From Bin55 sp965205545 (GTDB lineage Bacteria; Pseudomonadota; Gammaproteobacteria; Pseudomonadales; Azotimanducaceae): DNA of 64,000 nucleotides. The first letter of the stretch is position 1. Each line of letters opens with the position of its first letter. Position numbers and translations under genes: made by a program. A model generated the notes under the pieces. That model was not told where the DNA came from and did not search any database. It was given only the letters and a program-made list of their open reading frames with translations. Location of the stretch: assembly GCA_965205545.1 (NCBI GenBank), contig OZ242170.1, positions 1,736,001 through 1,800,000 of the forward strand, written 5' to 3'. This document shows, piece by piece, positions 27,737 through 37,110 of this stretch.

Positions 27737-30365
27737 ACCTTGCTGGCAAGGATTGCCGTTCGCGCACCCAGTCCACTACAGATTCCAGCGCTTGTGGCAA
27801 CGCTTCTACATCCGTCCCGCCGCCGGCCCGAGCCATTTCCGGCTTGCCGCCACCCCTAGCGCCGACCTGCTCTCCAACGAATGAAATCAATTCTCCTGCC
27901 TTTATCTCCTGAGTGAGATCCTTCGATACCCCGCCCACAAAATGAATTTTCTCGTCCACCACTACGGCTAGCACGATCACGTACTTCGTCAATCGAGACC
28001 GCACGTCGTCGTAGACAGACATGAGGGATTTCTGATCTCCCTCTATTCTCTGAGCCACGACTCGGATGTCGTTCACGCTCGTTGATTCGGCGGTAAGAGA
28101 TTTTCCCAGTCCGAGAGCTCTTTCGTGCTTTGATTCTTCCAAGCTGCGCACCAGCGAAAGCCGCTCGTCGATCAACGCAGAAACTCGATCGGTCAGCTCA
28201 ACTTTGCTCGTCTTGAGCAAGTCGGAGAGATTTCGTAGCGCACGATCGTCGCGACGTGACTGGAGTTGCGCGCCACGGCCAGTTGCAGCTTCAACCCGAC
28301 GTACTCCTGAGGCTATGCCCGATTGCGACAAAATTCGAAGCTGCCCTATTTCGCCGGTGGCAGCAACATGAGTGCCGCCGCAAAATTCGACCGAGTAGCC
28401 ATCGCCAACGTTCAATACACGAACGATCTCACCATACTTCTCCCCAAACAACGCGATGGCCCCCATCGACACCGCTTCGTCGTAGGGAACCACGTCGGTT
28501 CTAACCGTCGTATTTAGGGCAATCTGCTCATTAACCGAGTCTTCAATTGCTTCGATTTGGTCGGTCGTTAAGGGACGGTCATGGGAAAAATCGAATCGCA
28601 AGCGATCTGGTGCAACGAGTGAACCTCGTTGAGTTACATGAGTGCCTAGAACTTGCCTGAGCGCGGCATGGAGAAGGTGAGTTCCCGTATGATTTCTTGC
28701 AATGTCCTGACGTCTGGTGGCATTTACTCTTGTATCGAGGACATCGCCCTTCTGGATGCGACCCTGGCACACCTTTCCGCGATGCAAAAACTGGCGGTCC
28801 GATCGCTTTGTATCCTCAACTTCAAAAATGCCCGAATCTGTACGGAATTCTCCGGTGTCGCCCACTTGGCCGCCCGCTTCTCCGTAGAAACCGGTGCGAT
28901 CTAGCGCGATCAATCCAATTTCACCTTCTTCAAGCACATCTGCTGACGCTGTTTCGTCGTCCCTAACCCTGAGCAGTTCGACAACCACACCGCGTCCTTC
29001 GAGACTTCGGTAGCCCTCAAATTCAACCTCTGAATCGAAACGAAGAGCTTCGCCTTGTTGAACCTCGAACTGGGCCGAACTGCGAGCACGCTCGCGCTGC
29101 TGGTCCATCAAGGTCTCGAATCCAACTGTATCAACCGTGAGCCCGCGCTCACGTGCAATGTCCTGAGTAAGGTCCAATGGAAACCCATACGTGTCGTAGA
29201 GCTTGAAGACAATGTCGCCATCCAGAACTGGCTGCGACAATTCCGCGATTTCCCTATCGAGTAGCGACATGCCATAGCGCAGCGTAGCGGCGAACCTTTC
29301 CTCTTCCTGCAACAGCACTTCTTCGACGCGTTTCTGGACTGCAGAGAGATTTGGATAAGCCTCTCCCATTGCTTCGACAAGCGAATCAATCAGGCCATGG
29401 AAGAACACATCTTCAATTCCAAGTTTGTGTCCGTGGCGCAATGCGCGACGCACCACCCTTCTCAAAACGTATCCACGACCTTCGTTTGAAGGCAGGACGC
29501 CGTCGACGATCAAGAACGCACAAGATCGAATGTGATCCGCGATCACACGGACCGATGGATTACTCAATGCTTCGTCTAGGTTTTTTATCTGCGCCACATG
29601 TGAGATTGCACGCACAAGCGTTTGAAAGATGTCAATCCCATAGCTGCTCGATGCGCCCTGTAGCAAAGCCACAGTTCGCTCAAGACCCAATCCAGTGTCT
29701 ACTCCAGGCGCGGAAAGAGGAACTAGCTCGTTGTCCGGTTGCCGGTCGTATTGCGGAAACACCAAGTTCCAGAACTCAAGGAACCTGTCGCCGTCTTCGT
29801 TGGGCGACCCTGGGGGTCCACCGTCAATAGAAGAGCCCTGGTCATAGAAGATCTCAGTGTTTGGACCACACGGACCCGTGTTTCCCATCTCCCAAAAGTT
29901 GTCCTCATGTGGTACGACTCGTTCGGGAGCAATGCCGATCTTGCGAACCCATATGTCTCTGGCTTCGTCATCCGTAGTGTGCGTAGTAATCCAAATCCGA
30001 TCGGAATCCAGCGCAAGCACATTCAAGACAAAATCCCATGCCCAGCAAATGGCTTCCTCTTTGAAATAATCTCCAAAGCTGAAGTTCCCAAGCATCTCAA
30101 ACCAAGTGTGGTGCCGCGCCGTATAGCCGACGTTATCCAAGTCGTTGTGCTTGCCGCCAGCTCTCATGCATGGTTGACACGAGGCAGCACGCGGGACTTC
30201 CGGCGTTGTAACACCGATCAACGCTTCCTTGAACTGCACCATGCCCGCTACAGTAAACAGCAAGCTTGGATCGTTGCCGGGAACTAGTGGCGCCGCAGGA
30301 TATACCTTGTGATCAAGGTCCTGAAAGTACTCGAGATACGCGCGCCTCAATTCGTCTGTGCGCAT
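27735..30365 (-). CDS. alaS: Alanine-tRNA ligase
   Basis: Class II aminoacyl-tRNA synthetase that charges tRNA-Ala and edits Ser and Gly. About 876 residues. The catalytic core begins ELRRAYLEYF and contains VPGNDPSLLFTVAGMVQFK. The editing domain has the zinc-binding HTGTHLLH near residue 558 and FCGGTHV. The C-terminal oligomerisation domain ends in GGGKPEMARAGG. I chose ATG at 30365 because it gives the usual N-terminal length; a TTG eight codons upstream (30389) has a GGAG five bases before it and is a real alternative. Confidence 0.97.
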   Translation of the reverse strand: MRTDELRRAYLEYFQDLDHKVYPAAPLVPGNDPSLLFTVAGMVQFKEALIGVTTPEVPRAASCQPCMRAGGKHNDLDNVGYTARHHTWFEMLGNFSFGDYFKEEAICWAWDFVLNVLALDSDRIWITTHTTDDEARDIWVRKIGIAPERVVPHEDNFWEMGNTGPCGPNTEIFYDQGSSIDGGPPGSPNEDGDRFLEFWNLVFPQYDRQPDNELVPLSAPGVDTGLGLERTVALLQGASSSYGIDIFQTLVRAISHVAQIKNLDEALSNPSVRVIADHIRSCAFLIVDGVLPSNEGRGYVLRRVVRRALRHGHKLGIEDVFFHGLIDSLVEAMGEAYPNLSAVQKRVEEVLLQEEERFAATLRYGMSLLDREIAELSQPVLDGDIVFKLYDTYGFPLDLTQDIARERGLTVDTVGFETLMDQQRERARSSAQFEVQQGEALRFDSEVEFEGYRSLEGRGVVVELLRVRDDETASADVLEEGEIGLIALDRTGFYGEAGGQVGDTGEFRTDSGIFEVEDTKRSDRQFLHRGKVCQGRIQKGDVLDTRVNATRRQDIARNHTGTHLLHAALRQVLGTHVTQRGSLVAPDRLRFDFSHDRPLTTDQIEAIEDSVNEQIALNTTVRTDVVPYDEAVSMGAIALFGEKYGEIVRVLNVGDGYSVEFCGGTHVAATGEIGQLRILSQSGIASGVRRVEAATGRGAQLQSRRDDRALRNLSDLLKTSKVELTDRVSALIDERLSLVRSLEESKHERALGLGKSLTAESTSVNDIRVVAQRIEGDQKSLMSVYDDVRSRLTKYVIVLAVVVDEKIHFVGGVSKDLTQEIKAGELISFVGEQVGARGGGKPEMARAGGGTDVEALPQALESVVDWVRERQSLPAR

Positions 30366-30459
30366 GGATTGCGATCGCTGAGAAGGCAAAGTGGCTCCGA
30401 ATTATAGAAATCGATTTACCCGCATTCGACAGATGTTCGGTTCCTTCGTTCTATCCACA

Positions 30460-30924
30460 CTACGATTCCAATACACGAGCGATCAGATTCGATGGATAGC
30501 CGCGGTTCTTCAGAAACCTAGCTCGTATCGCTTTCGCGCTTTGGCTAGCTGCATCTTTAGGCGAAAAACGGTGCCTTGCTCTGCATTTCTGGTCTGTAGC
30601 TATAGCCCGTTTCAACCAGAAGTCGTCCTCGTCGGGCAAATGTTCCTCTGCCAGCTCGATTCCGATGCCGTGAGTTTGCAGGTACGCTCGAACCTTGAGC
30701 GGTCCATCCCCTTTTCGTAAACGAGATCGGACGCAGACCTCGGCATAGCGGGAATCCGACAGGTAGTCTTGTTCTACTAGCTTGTCGAGTACTTGCTCGA
30801 CCAAGTCTTCACGAACGCCACGACGGATGAGCTTTTCTCGAAGTTCGAATCGTGAGTGCTCTCGTCGTGCCAACAGGCGTACCGCGTTTTCGTACGCTTG
30901 GACCCGTTCCGAGTCCGTCGTCAT
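30460..30924 (-). CDS. recX: Regulatory protein RecX
   Basis: A 154-residue RecX protein, which binds RecA filaments and modulates their activity. It is Arg- and Glu-rich and built of three-helix repeats, with the family pattern ARREHSRFELREKL, GVREDLVEQVLDKLVEQDYLSDSRYAE and GYPSNLIARVL at the C-terminus. It lies 23 bases after recA on the same strand and is presumably expressed with it in the SOS response. Confidence 0.95.
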   Translation of the reverse strand: MTTDSERVQAYENAVRLLARREHSRFELREKLIRRGVREDLVEQVLDKLVEQDYLSDSRYAEVCVRSRLRKGDGPLKVRAYLQTHGIGIELAEEHLPDEDDFWLKRAIATDQKCRARHRFSPKDAASQSAKAIRARFLKNRGYPSNLIARVLES

Positions 30925-30947
30925 AGGTTTAGCGCATGCTTCGTAGG

Positions 30948-31994
30948 CTATGCGTCGATAACAACAGTCCCGTCTTCAACGTGCTCATCTTCTCCGCTGC
31001 CAGCCTTGGGCAATAGAGAAGCCCGTATCGATCGCTCTAATTCAGTGGCAGCGTCCCCGTTCTCAAGCAACCACGCCTCAGCCTGACGGCGACCTTGCCC
31101 AATTCTCTCATCCTTGATCGAGTACCACGAACCCGATTTGTCAACCACTCCCTGTGCGACGCCCAAGTCGAGAACTTCACCCATGCGATTGATGCCTGTC
31201 GCGTACATGATTTGGAACTCAGCTTGCTTAAATGGTGGTGCTACCTTGTTTTTCTGCACTCTAACGCGGGTCTGGTTGCCGACCACTTCATCGCCGTCCT
31301 TGATTGCGCCAATTCGACGGATGTCCAGACGAACGGATGAATAGAACTTCAGAGCATTGCCACCCGTCGTCGTTTCGGGCGAACCGAACATTACTCCGAT
31401 CTTCAATCGGATCTGATTGATGAAGATCACCAAGGTATTCGAGTTCTTGATGCTCGATGTCATTTTGCGAAGCGCCTGACTCATCAGTCGAGCCTGGAGG
31501 CCTACATGGGAGTCTCCCATTTCACCTTCGATTTCGGCCTTTGGCGTCAATGCCGCTACAGAGTCGATCACGACCACGTCAACAGCCCCTGAACGGATCA
31601 CCATGTCGCAAATCTCCAATGCCTGCTCGCCAGTGTCTGGTTGCGACACAAGCAGGTCGTCAGTGTCTACACCCAGAGTCTTCGCATATTCCGGATCCAT
31701 CGCATGCTCAGCATCAATGAATGCACAAGTTCCGCCTTGCCGCTGCGCTTGCGCGATCACGTGCAAGGTAAGCGACGTCTTGCCCGAAGATTCGGGACCG
31801 TAGATTTCTACAACTCGACCACGTGGAAGTCCACCGACCCCCAACGCGATATCGAGCGTCAATGAGCCCGTCGAAATAACGGGCACGGCTTGCTGCTCAT
31901 GGTCGCCAAGACGCATCATCGATCCCTTGCCGAACTGCTTTTCGATTTGCGTAAGCGCGACCTTGAGAGCTCTATCTCGATTTTCTTTCGACAT
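30948..31994 (-). CDS. recA: Recombinase RecA
   Basis: ATP-dependent recombinase and co-protease for LexA. The 348-residue protein has Walker A GPESSGKTS at residues 66-74, the L1 region around MGDSHVGLQARLMSQALRK, the L2 region QIRLKIGVMFGSPETTTGGNALKFY, and an acidic C-terminus. AAGGAG precedes the ATG. A near-consensus LexA box lies 29 bases upstream of the start. RecX follows. In many relatives cinA lies between mutS and recA; here there is none. Confidence 0.98.
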   Translation of the reverse strand: MSKENRDRALKVALTQIEKQFGKGSMMRLGDHEQQAVPVISTGSLTLDIALGVGGLPRGRVVEIYGPESSGKTSLTLHVIAQAQRQGGTCAFIDAEHAMDPEYAKTLGVDTDDLLVSQPDTGEQALEICDMVIRSGAVDVVVIDSVAALTPKAEIEGEMGDSHVGLQARLMSQALRKMTSSIKNSNTLVIFINQIRLKIGVMFGSPETTTGGNALKFYSSVRLDIRRIGAIKDGDEVVGNQTRVRVQKNKVAPPFKQAEFQIMYATGINRMGEVLDLGVAQGVVDKSGSWYSIKDERIGQGRRQAEAWLLENGDAATELERSIRASLLPKAGSGEDEHVEDGTVVIDA

Positions 31995-32022
31995 ACTAAC
32001 TACTCCTTTTCACTTGCCGCAT

Positions 32023-32042
32023 TACTGTATATAAAATCAGTA
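32023..32042 (-). promoter_or_regulatory. LexA (SOS) box upstream of recA
   Basis: In recA orientation the sequence reads TACTGATTTTATATACAGTA. This matches the gammaproteobacterial consensus CTGT-N8-ACAG with one mismatch (CTGA) and keeps the TA(CTG...CAG)TA flanks. Its position upstream of recA, overlapping the likely promoter, supports SOS control. Confidence 0.85.
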
Positions 32043-32271
32043 CAAATTGCAAGCGATTTTTGCCAAAAAAAGGAAATTTTCGTCTTGTTATAGGTGTTCC
32101 AACGAAAGTCCAAACGAGGCTGTTGACCTAAACCCAACCGCTTCATACGTGAGTTACACAGGAACAACGGAGGCAGGTCTCAACTGCAGTGTCCTGCAAT
32201 CGCTAAACTTGAGCTTATGGGGAAGCTAGAACCTACCTAGAGAGCATTTCACGGAACCATTCCACCTTGCT

Positions 32272-34851
32272 ATGAGTGCAACTTCACATCCGCCAATGAT
32301 TCGTCAGTACCTGTCGATCAAAGCGGACTATCCAGACGACCTTCTCTTCTATCGAATGGGAGACTTCTACGAGTTGTTCTTCGACGATGCAGTGGTCGCC
32401 GCGGAACTGCTGGAGATTACGTTGACCTCGCGCGGTCGAAATCGAGGCGCACCTGTCCCGATGTGCGGAGTTCCGTTTCATGCAGTGGACAACTACCTGA
32501 GTCGATTGGTTGCAATGGGCCGGTCAGTCGTCATATGTGAGCAGGTGGGTGATCCCGCCACCTCCAAGGGACCTGTCGAGCGCAGGGTTCAGCGTATTGT
32601 CACCCCGGGAACGCTTACCGAAGAATCCTTGCTGGATGCAAGTGACGAAAGTGTTCTGATGGCCATAAACACAGGTACAGCGAAACAACGAAATGCAGGA
32701 ATTGCCTGGATAAATCTATCGACAGGACTGTTTTCCGTTGCAGAAACCAACTCGCAGAGCGAACTCCAGACAATTGTGGAATCGGTCAAGCCAACGGAAA
32801 TACTAACTCCAGAGGGTTCCGGTGGACAGTGGTCCGGACACACGTGTCGAGAGCTAGATCCATTGCGATTCGACAGCGCTTTGGGAACGACAACGCTAAC
32901 CAATCACTTCGGAACTAAGGATTTATCGGGATTTGGCGTCGCCAAGCTCGATCTGGCGATTGGGGCCGCAGCTGCGGCTCTGTCATATGCACAGGACGCC
33001 TGCAGGCAGTCTCTGGACTTCATCGAGTCAATTCGGCTTCATTCAGACAGTAAGGTCTTGCACATGGATGCGCAAACTCGGCGCAACTTGGAGATTGATC
33101 GACGAATCAACAGCTCAGACCAGCAAGGCACTTTGTTGAGCGTCACGAACTACACAGCAACGCCCATGGGGGCTAGGCTTGTTCGCCAATGGCTCAATGA
33201 ACCCTGTCGCGACATCGAGATCGTCTGCGCTCGGCACGACATTGTCGGAGCACTCATGGAATTGCGATTGACGGACTCCGTTGCAAACGCCCTTCAACCG
33301 GTAGGCGACATGCAGAGAATCGTTACGCGGATTGCGTTAGGGACGGCTACGCCGCGGGATCTGAACCGAACGAAAGTGTCCATTCAATGCCATGCTCAAG
33401 TCAAAGAACTAATCGAGAAGCTCGAGATTCCTGAGGAAATCACGGCTTTTACACAACATCCCGGTCTGGTCGAAGTGCGAGACCTAATCGACAGAGCAAT
33501 TGTGGATGAGCCACCCGCAACTTCGCGCGAAGGTGGAATGATTGCACAGGGCTTTGACGAAATCTTGGACGATTTGCGTGCGATTCGAACGGAGGCTACA
33601 ACATATCTGCAGGAACTTGAGCAACGTGAACGCGAGCGAACAGGCATTTCGACGCTCCGTGTGGGACACAATCGAGTTCACGGCTACTACATCGAGCTGA
33701 CACGAACGCAGTCGTCGCTAGCGCCCGATGACTACGTTCGGCGGCAAACACTGAAGAACACCGAGAGATTTGTAACTGAGGAGCTATGGGAATTTGAAGA
33801 GAAATATCTTCGAAGTGAATCGGATGCACTTGAACGCGAAAAGAGACTCTACGCAGATCTTCTATCGACGGTTGGCGACTACTCGAAGCAATTGCGCCAT
33901 GCAGCGGACGCACTCTCCCGAGTCGACGCGTTGAACGGCTTTGCAATCGCGGCGCGCGAGCATGGATACGCTCGGCCAGAGTTCACGGACACGCCTTCCC
34001 TTTCCATTGAGGAGGGCAAGCATCCGGTATTGAGCGCGGTACCCGGACTGGATTTTGTACCCAATTCCCTGGAAATGGACGAGTTCAGGCGAATGCTCGT
34101 CGTAACTGGTCCCAACATGGGTGGCAAGTCCACGTACATGCGTCAAACGGCGCTCATTGTGATCCTTGCTTATGCAGGAAGCTTTGTTCCCGCGAAGCGT
34201 GCGGTCATTGGTCCCATCGATGGGATCTTCACGCGAATTGGAGCGTCAGACGACCTTTCTGGCGGCCAATCTACGTTCATGGTGGAAATGACGGAAACTG
34301 CCAACATATTGCACAACGCGACCGCCTCAAGTCTGGTCCTGCTCGACGAGATCGGACGGGGCACCAGCACCTATGATGGTCTTGCGCTCGCTTTGGCCAT
34401 TGCACATTCGATGGCTCAGACGGTCCGAGCGTTCACTCTGTTCTCCACCCACTACTTTGAGCTCACCGCATTGGCTCACAAGTTGAACACCGTGCACAAC
34501 GTCCACTTGAGCGCGGTGGAACACAATCGCAAAGTGGTTTTCCTGCATTCCGTCGAGGAAGGTCCCGCGTCGCAAAGCTACGGCATTCATGTTGCGCGTT
34601 TGGCGGGCATCCCTGGTCGAGTTCTGCAGCATGCTCGCAACCAGCTCCACAAGCTTGAGCAATTGTCGATAAAGAGCGGAGAAAGCAACTACACCGACTT
34701 GTTTGAGGAGCATGTGGAACGCGACGACTACGACCATCCAGCGATAGAGCGACTGCGGCGAACAGATTTGGACGAACTCTCGCCAAGAGCTGCGCACGAA
34801 CTACTCTACGAACTCTTGGAAACCATCGTGCGGGAAGATCGTCACTCTTAA
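32272..34851 (+). CDS. mutS: DNA mismatch repair protein MutS
   Basis: Mismatch-recognition ATPase, 859 residues. The mismatch-binding N-terminus carries the Phe-x-Glu motif inside DDLLFYRMGDFYELF. Connector, lever and clamp domains follow, and the C-terminal ABC-type ATPase has Walker A GPNMGGKSTYM at about residue 613, then LSGGQSTFMVEM and LLDEIGRGTSTYDG. ATG start. It is divergent from recA, as in many Gammaproteobacteria. MutL is not in the window. Confidence 0.98.
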   Translation: MSATSHPPMIRQYLSIKADYPDDLLFYRMGDFYELFFDDAVVAAELLEITLTSRGRNRGAPVPMCGVPFHAVDNYLSRLVAMGRSVVICEQVGDPATSKGPVERRVQRIVTPGTLTEESLLDASDESVLMAINTGTAKQRNAGIAWINLSTGLFSVAETNSQSELQTIVESVKPTEILTPEGSGGQWSGHTCRELDPLRFDSALGTTTLTNHFGTKDLSGFGVAKLDLAIGAAAAALSYAQDACRQSLDFIESIRLHSDSKVLHMDAQTRRNLEIDRRINSSDQQGTLLSVTNYTATPMGARLVRQWLNEPCRDIEIVCARHDIVGALMELRLTDSVANALQPVGDMQRIVTRIALGTATPRDLNRTKVSIQCHAQVKELIEKLEIPEEITAFTQHPGLVEVRDLIDRAIVDEPPATSREGGMIAQGFDEILDDLRAIRTEATTYLQELEQRERERTGISTLRVGHNRVHGYYIELTRTQSSLAPDDYVRRQTLKNTERFVTEELWEFEEKYLRSESDALEREKRLYADLLSTVGDYSKQLRHAADALSRVDALNGFAIAAREHGYARPEFTDTPSLSIEEGKHPVLSAVPGLDFVPNSLEMDEFRRMLVVTGPNMGGKSTYMRQTALIVILAYAGSFVPAKRAVIGPIDGIFTRIGASDDLSGGQSTFMVEMTETANILHNATASSLVLLDEIGRGTSTYDGLALALAIAHSMAQTVRAFTLFSTHYFELTALAHKLNTVHNVHLSAVEHNRKVVFLHSVEEGPASQSYGIHVARLAGIPGRVLQHARNQLHKLEQLSIKSGESNYTDLFEEHVERDDYDHPAIERLRRTDLDELSPRAAHELLYELLETIVREDRHS

Positions 34852-34944
34852 AGCAACCAACCACATTTCTGGGGTCAGATTGCTTTGCGGAACGCGGTCA
34901 ATCCGTAAAATGTGCCAGTATTCCCTTAGTATCGCGCCTCAAGT

Positions 34945-35268
34945 ATGACTTTCGTAATTGGCCAAGCCTGCATTAAGTGCAAATTGACCGATTGTGTGGA
35001 AGTATGTCCAGTGGATTGCTTCTACGAAGGTCCAAACATGCTCGTCATACATCCAGATGAGTGCATTGACTGTGCTCTTTGCGAACCGGAATGCCCTATC
35101 GATGCGATCTATCCTGAAGACGAACTTCCCGAAGATCAATTGGAGTTCATGGAGATCAACGCTGAACTTGCACAGATTTGGCCCAACATCACGGAAGCGA
35201 AGGAAGCGTTGCCTGACGAAGCTGAGTGGCGAGAGGTGCCAGACAAGCTGAAGTATTTGGAGCGATAG
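34945..35268 (+). CDS. fdxA: 7Fe ferredoxin (FdxA)
   Basis: A 107-residue ferredoxin with one [3Fe-4S] and one [4Fe-4S] cluster. The cysteines are at 9, 12 (CIKCK), 17, 21, 25 and then 40, 43, 46 and 50 (CIDCALCEPEC). The C-terminal extension ending in DKLKYLER is that of the Azotobacter/Pseudomonas FdxA type. It serves as a low-potential electron carrier. It lies 93 bases after mutS and ends 12 bases before the convergent nlpD. In Pseudomonas rpoS is the next gene on that side; here it is missing. Confidence 0.96.
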   Translation: MTFVIGQACIKCKLTDCVEVCPVDCFYEGPNMLVIHPDECIDCALCEPECPIDAIYPEDELPEDQLEFMEINAELAQIWPNITEAKEALPDEAEWREVPDKLKYLER

Positions 35269-35280
35269 GCTCGAAGCGCG

Positions 35281-36273
35281 TCAGTTGCTTCCCATCAGTT
35301 TGTCGAGATCCTGGGGAACACCCTTGCGCCAAACTGCAAAGTAAAGGTTTCGATACAGGTCTTTGTCGTCGCCCTTCTCCTCGCCTTGGTTGGAGATCCG
35401 AATAAGTGGCTGGCCTTTGGAGACAACATCATTCTCTTCGACAGTAAGTTCTGTGTTGAAGTCGTACTGAACAACATACTCGTCCGCGGTCTTTACTAGA
35501 ACCATGTAGCGATAGTCGCTCAGAGCGACGCCAGCGTAGCTCACTCGCCCGGATGCCGCTGCAACGACATGGGTTCCCCGATTGAGGAAGTAGCTCAACC
35601 CGTCGCTATCGCCGTCCGATTTCTTCGGACGCGTATTCACTGGCCACTCCCATCCTCGCGGCAAATTTTCAATCGATTCCAATGCTGGCTGACCATCTCC
35701 AACTCTCTGTTCTTCCGCACGATTTGAAGTCGCGACAGCTCGTGGTTGCTCCGGTGTAGTCGGTGGTCCGGACACGACAGGAGCCGTTTGCGTCGCAGGC
35801 TTCTGCGTTTGTGTATTGGTGTTGTTTTGCTGATTGCCATTGGTTGGGATTGCTGCAGCTTGCGTCGAAATGTTGTTGGATGGCGGAGCAACTCGGCTTC
35901 GTGGTGGTTCGAACGCCACATGGGATTTCGGCTGATCGCTTGGGGTTCGCGTTGCAACTTGCGGAGGCTCGAAAAGCAGCGACGAGTCGACAACTAGGAA
36001 CTGTCCGGGTTGAATGACGTAGGGCGGCTTGATTCCATTCATTGCGGCGACCTGTTGCACAGTCAAACCGTGGAGCCTGGAAATTGCATACAGCGTGTCG
36101 CCGGACTTGACCTCGTAGCGATACATGCGATTTCGTGCGGAAGGCTGCTGCTGGGACAGCGACGCCGATCGATCCACAACGGGAGCGGGATGGATTGCGG
36201 TGCAGCTTGGCAGCACCAAGCCCACCGACGCACCCGCCACAACGAGGCTAAGAAGCTTTACGAACTTTCGCAT
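35281..36273 (-). CDS. nlpD: NlpD-like lipoprotein with LysM and degenerate M23 domains
   Basis: A 330-residue envelope protein. A signal with lipobox LPSC (Cys24) is followed by a LysM domain (YEVKSGDTLYAISRLHGL to about residue 95), a long Thr/Gln/Pro-rich linker, and a LytM/M23 domain at the C-terminus (GWEWPVNT to the end). The M23 zinc ligands (HxxxD and HxH) are not recognisable, as in E. coli NlpD, which is a non-enzymatic activator of the amidase AmiC at the division site. Its location after pcm supports the NlpD assignment. The start overlaps the end of the DUF368 gene by 26 bases. Confidence 0.85.
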   Translation of the reverse strand: MRKFVKLLSLVVAGASVGLVLPSCTAIHPAPVVDRSASLSQQQPSARNRMYRYEVKSGDTLYAISRLHGLTVQQVAAMNGIKPPYVIQPGQFLVVDSSLLFEPPQVATRTPSDQPKSHVAFEPPRSRVAPPSNNISTQAAAIPTNGNQQNNTNTQTQKPATQTAPVVSGPPTTPEQPRAVATSNRAEEQRVGDGQPALESIENLPRGWEWPVNTRPKKSDGDSDGLSYFLNRGTHVVAAASGRVSYAGVALSDYRYMVLVKTADEYVVQYDFNTELTVEENDVVSKGQPLIRISNQGEEKGDDKDLYRNLYFAVWRKGVPQDLDKLMGSN

Positions 36274-37105
36274 AAGTCAATACGCTCACTACAGAAAAGC
36301 CAAGAAGAATTGCCACCAAAGCGGCGGGCAGGGAAGAACTTTGCCCATCCGTGTGGTTCCATGGCCAGAGTTCCCAGAGTGACCCTGCCAGCAGCCCGCT
36401 AAAGACGCCCATGAGCATTGGGCGATACTTTTGCAGGACTAGACGCACTGGATGCGAGAACACCAGCCAACCGACCAGCAAACCCGTCAAGAAGACAAGA
36501 ATGGTAATCAATTGAAGGGAAGCAAATGCCTTAACCATGGTGGTCCACACGCCAAGTATCAATAGAACGAAGGAGCCCGAAACACCCGGCAAAATCCATG
36601 CGCCATAGGCGAGGATAGCTCCGAGAAAAACGATTTCGTTCCGAGCGTCCAGCTCTCTCCCGGGAACGAAACTCAACGCCAAGGCGAATGCCAATCCAAT
36701 TGGAACAAATATGACCAAATTACGCACCGTCGATGACATTGCCGCATACAGCACTGCGCCAATCACGATCCCAAAAATGGTGCTCCAGACCAACAGCGGC
36801 TGCGTATCAAGCAGATGTACGACAGCTACCACAGCCAAACCGAACCCGACTGCCATTCCAATCGCCAATGGAAGCAACACTCTCCACGGTTCAATGAAGG
36901 AAGCCAGATCGAGCTGCTGTTTGGCCGCCAAGTTCTTCAGCCAAACCGTAAGGTCCGCAAGAGAACCAATGAGCCTGTCGTAGATTCCTGTCAGCAATGC
37001 GACGGTTCCTCCTGAAATGCCAGGCAGAACTTCAGCGATGCCCATAAGAAATCCACGAGCTGCAAGCCCGACAAATTCACCCAACTTTCGTAGAGTCAGA
37101 GCCAC
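36248..37105 (-). CDS. DUF368 membrane protein, polyprenyl-phosphate transporter family (PopT-like)
   Basis: About 285 residues with eight or so hydrophobic segments. The DUF368 signature is GIAEVLPGISGGTVALLTGIYDRLI, mirrored in the second half by ILPGVSGSFVLLILGVW. Members of this family were shown to recycle undecaprenyl phosphate across the inner membrane (PopT), which feeds cell-wall and O-antigen synthesis. I chose GTG at 37105 because it lies just after the pcm stop and leaves about 20 residues before the first motif; the same frame is open upstream to 37174 but would overlap pcm by 64 bases. The neighbours pcm and nlpD fit an envelope-stress context. Confidence 0.85.
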   Translation of the reverse strand: MALTLRKLGEFVGLAARGFLMGIAEVLPGISGGTVALLTGIYDRLIGSLADLTVWLKNLAAKQQLDLASFIEPWRVLLPLAIGMAVGFGLAVVAVVHLLDTQPLLVWSTIFGIVIGAVLYAAMSSTVRNLVIFVPIGLAFALALSFVPGRELDARNEIVFLGAILAYGAWILPGVSGSFVLLILGVWTTMVKAFASLQLITILVFLTGLLVGWLVFSHPVRLVLQKYRPMLMGVFSGLLAGSLWELWPWNHTDGQSSSLPAALVAILLGFSVVSVLTYAKVRKAS

Positions 37106-37110
37106 GGCTG

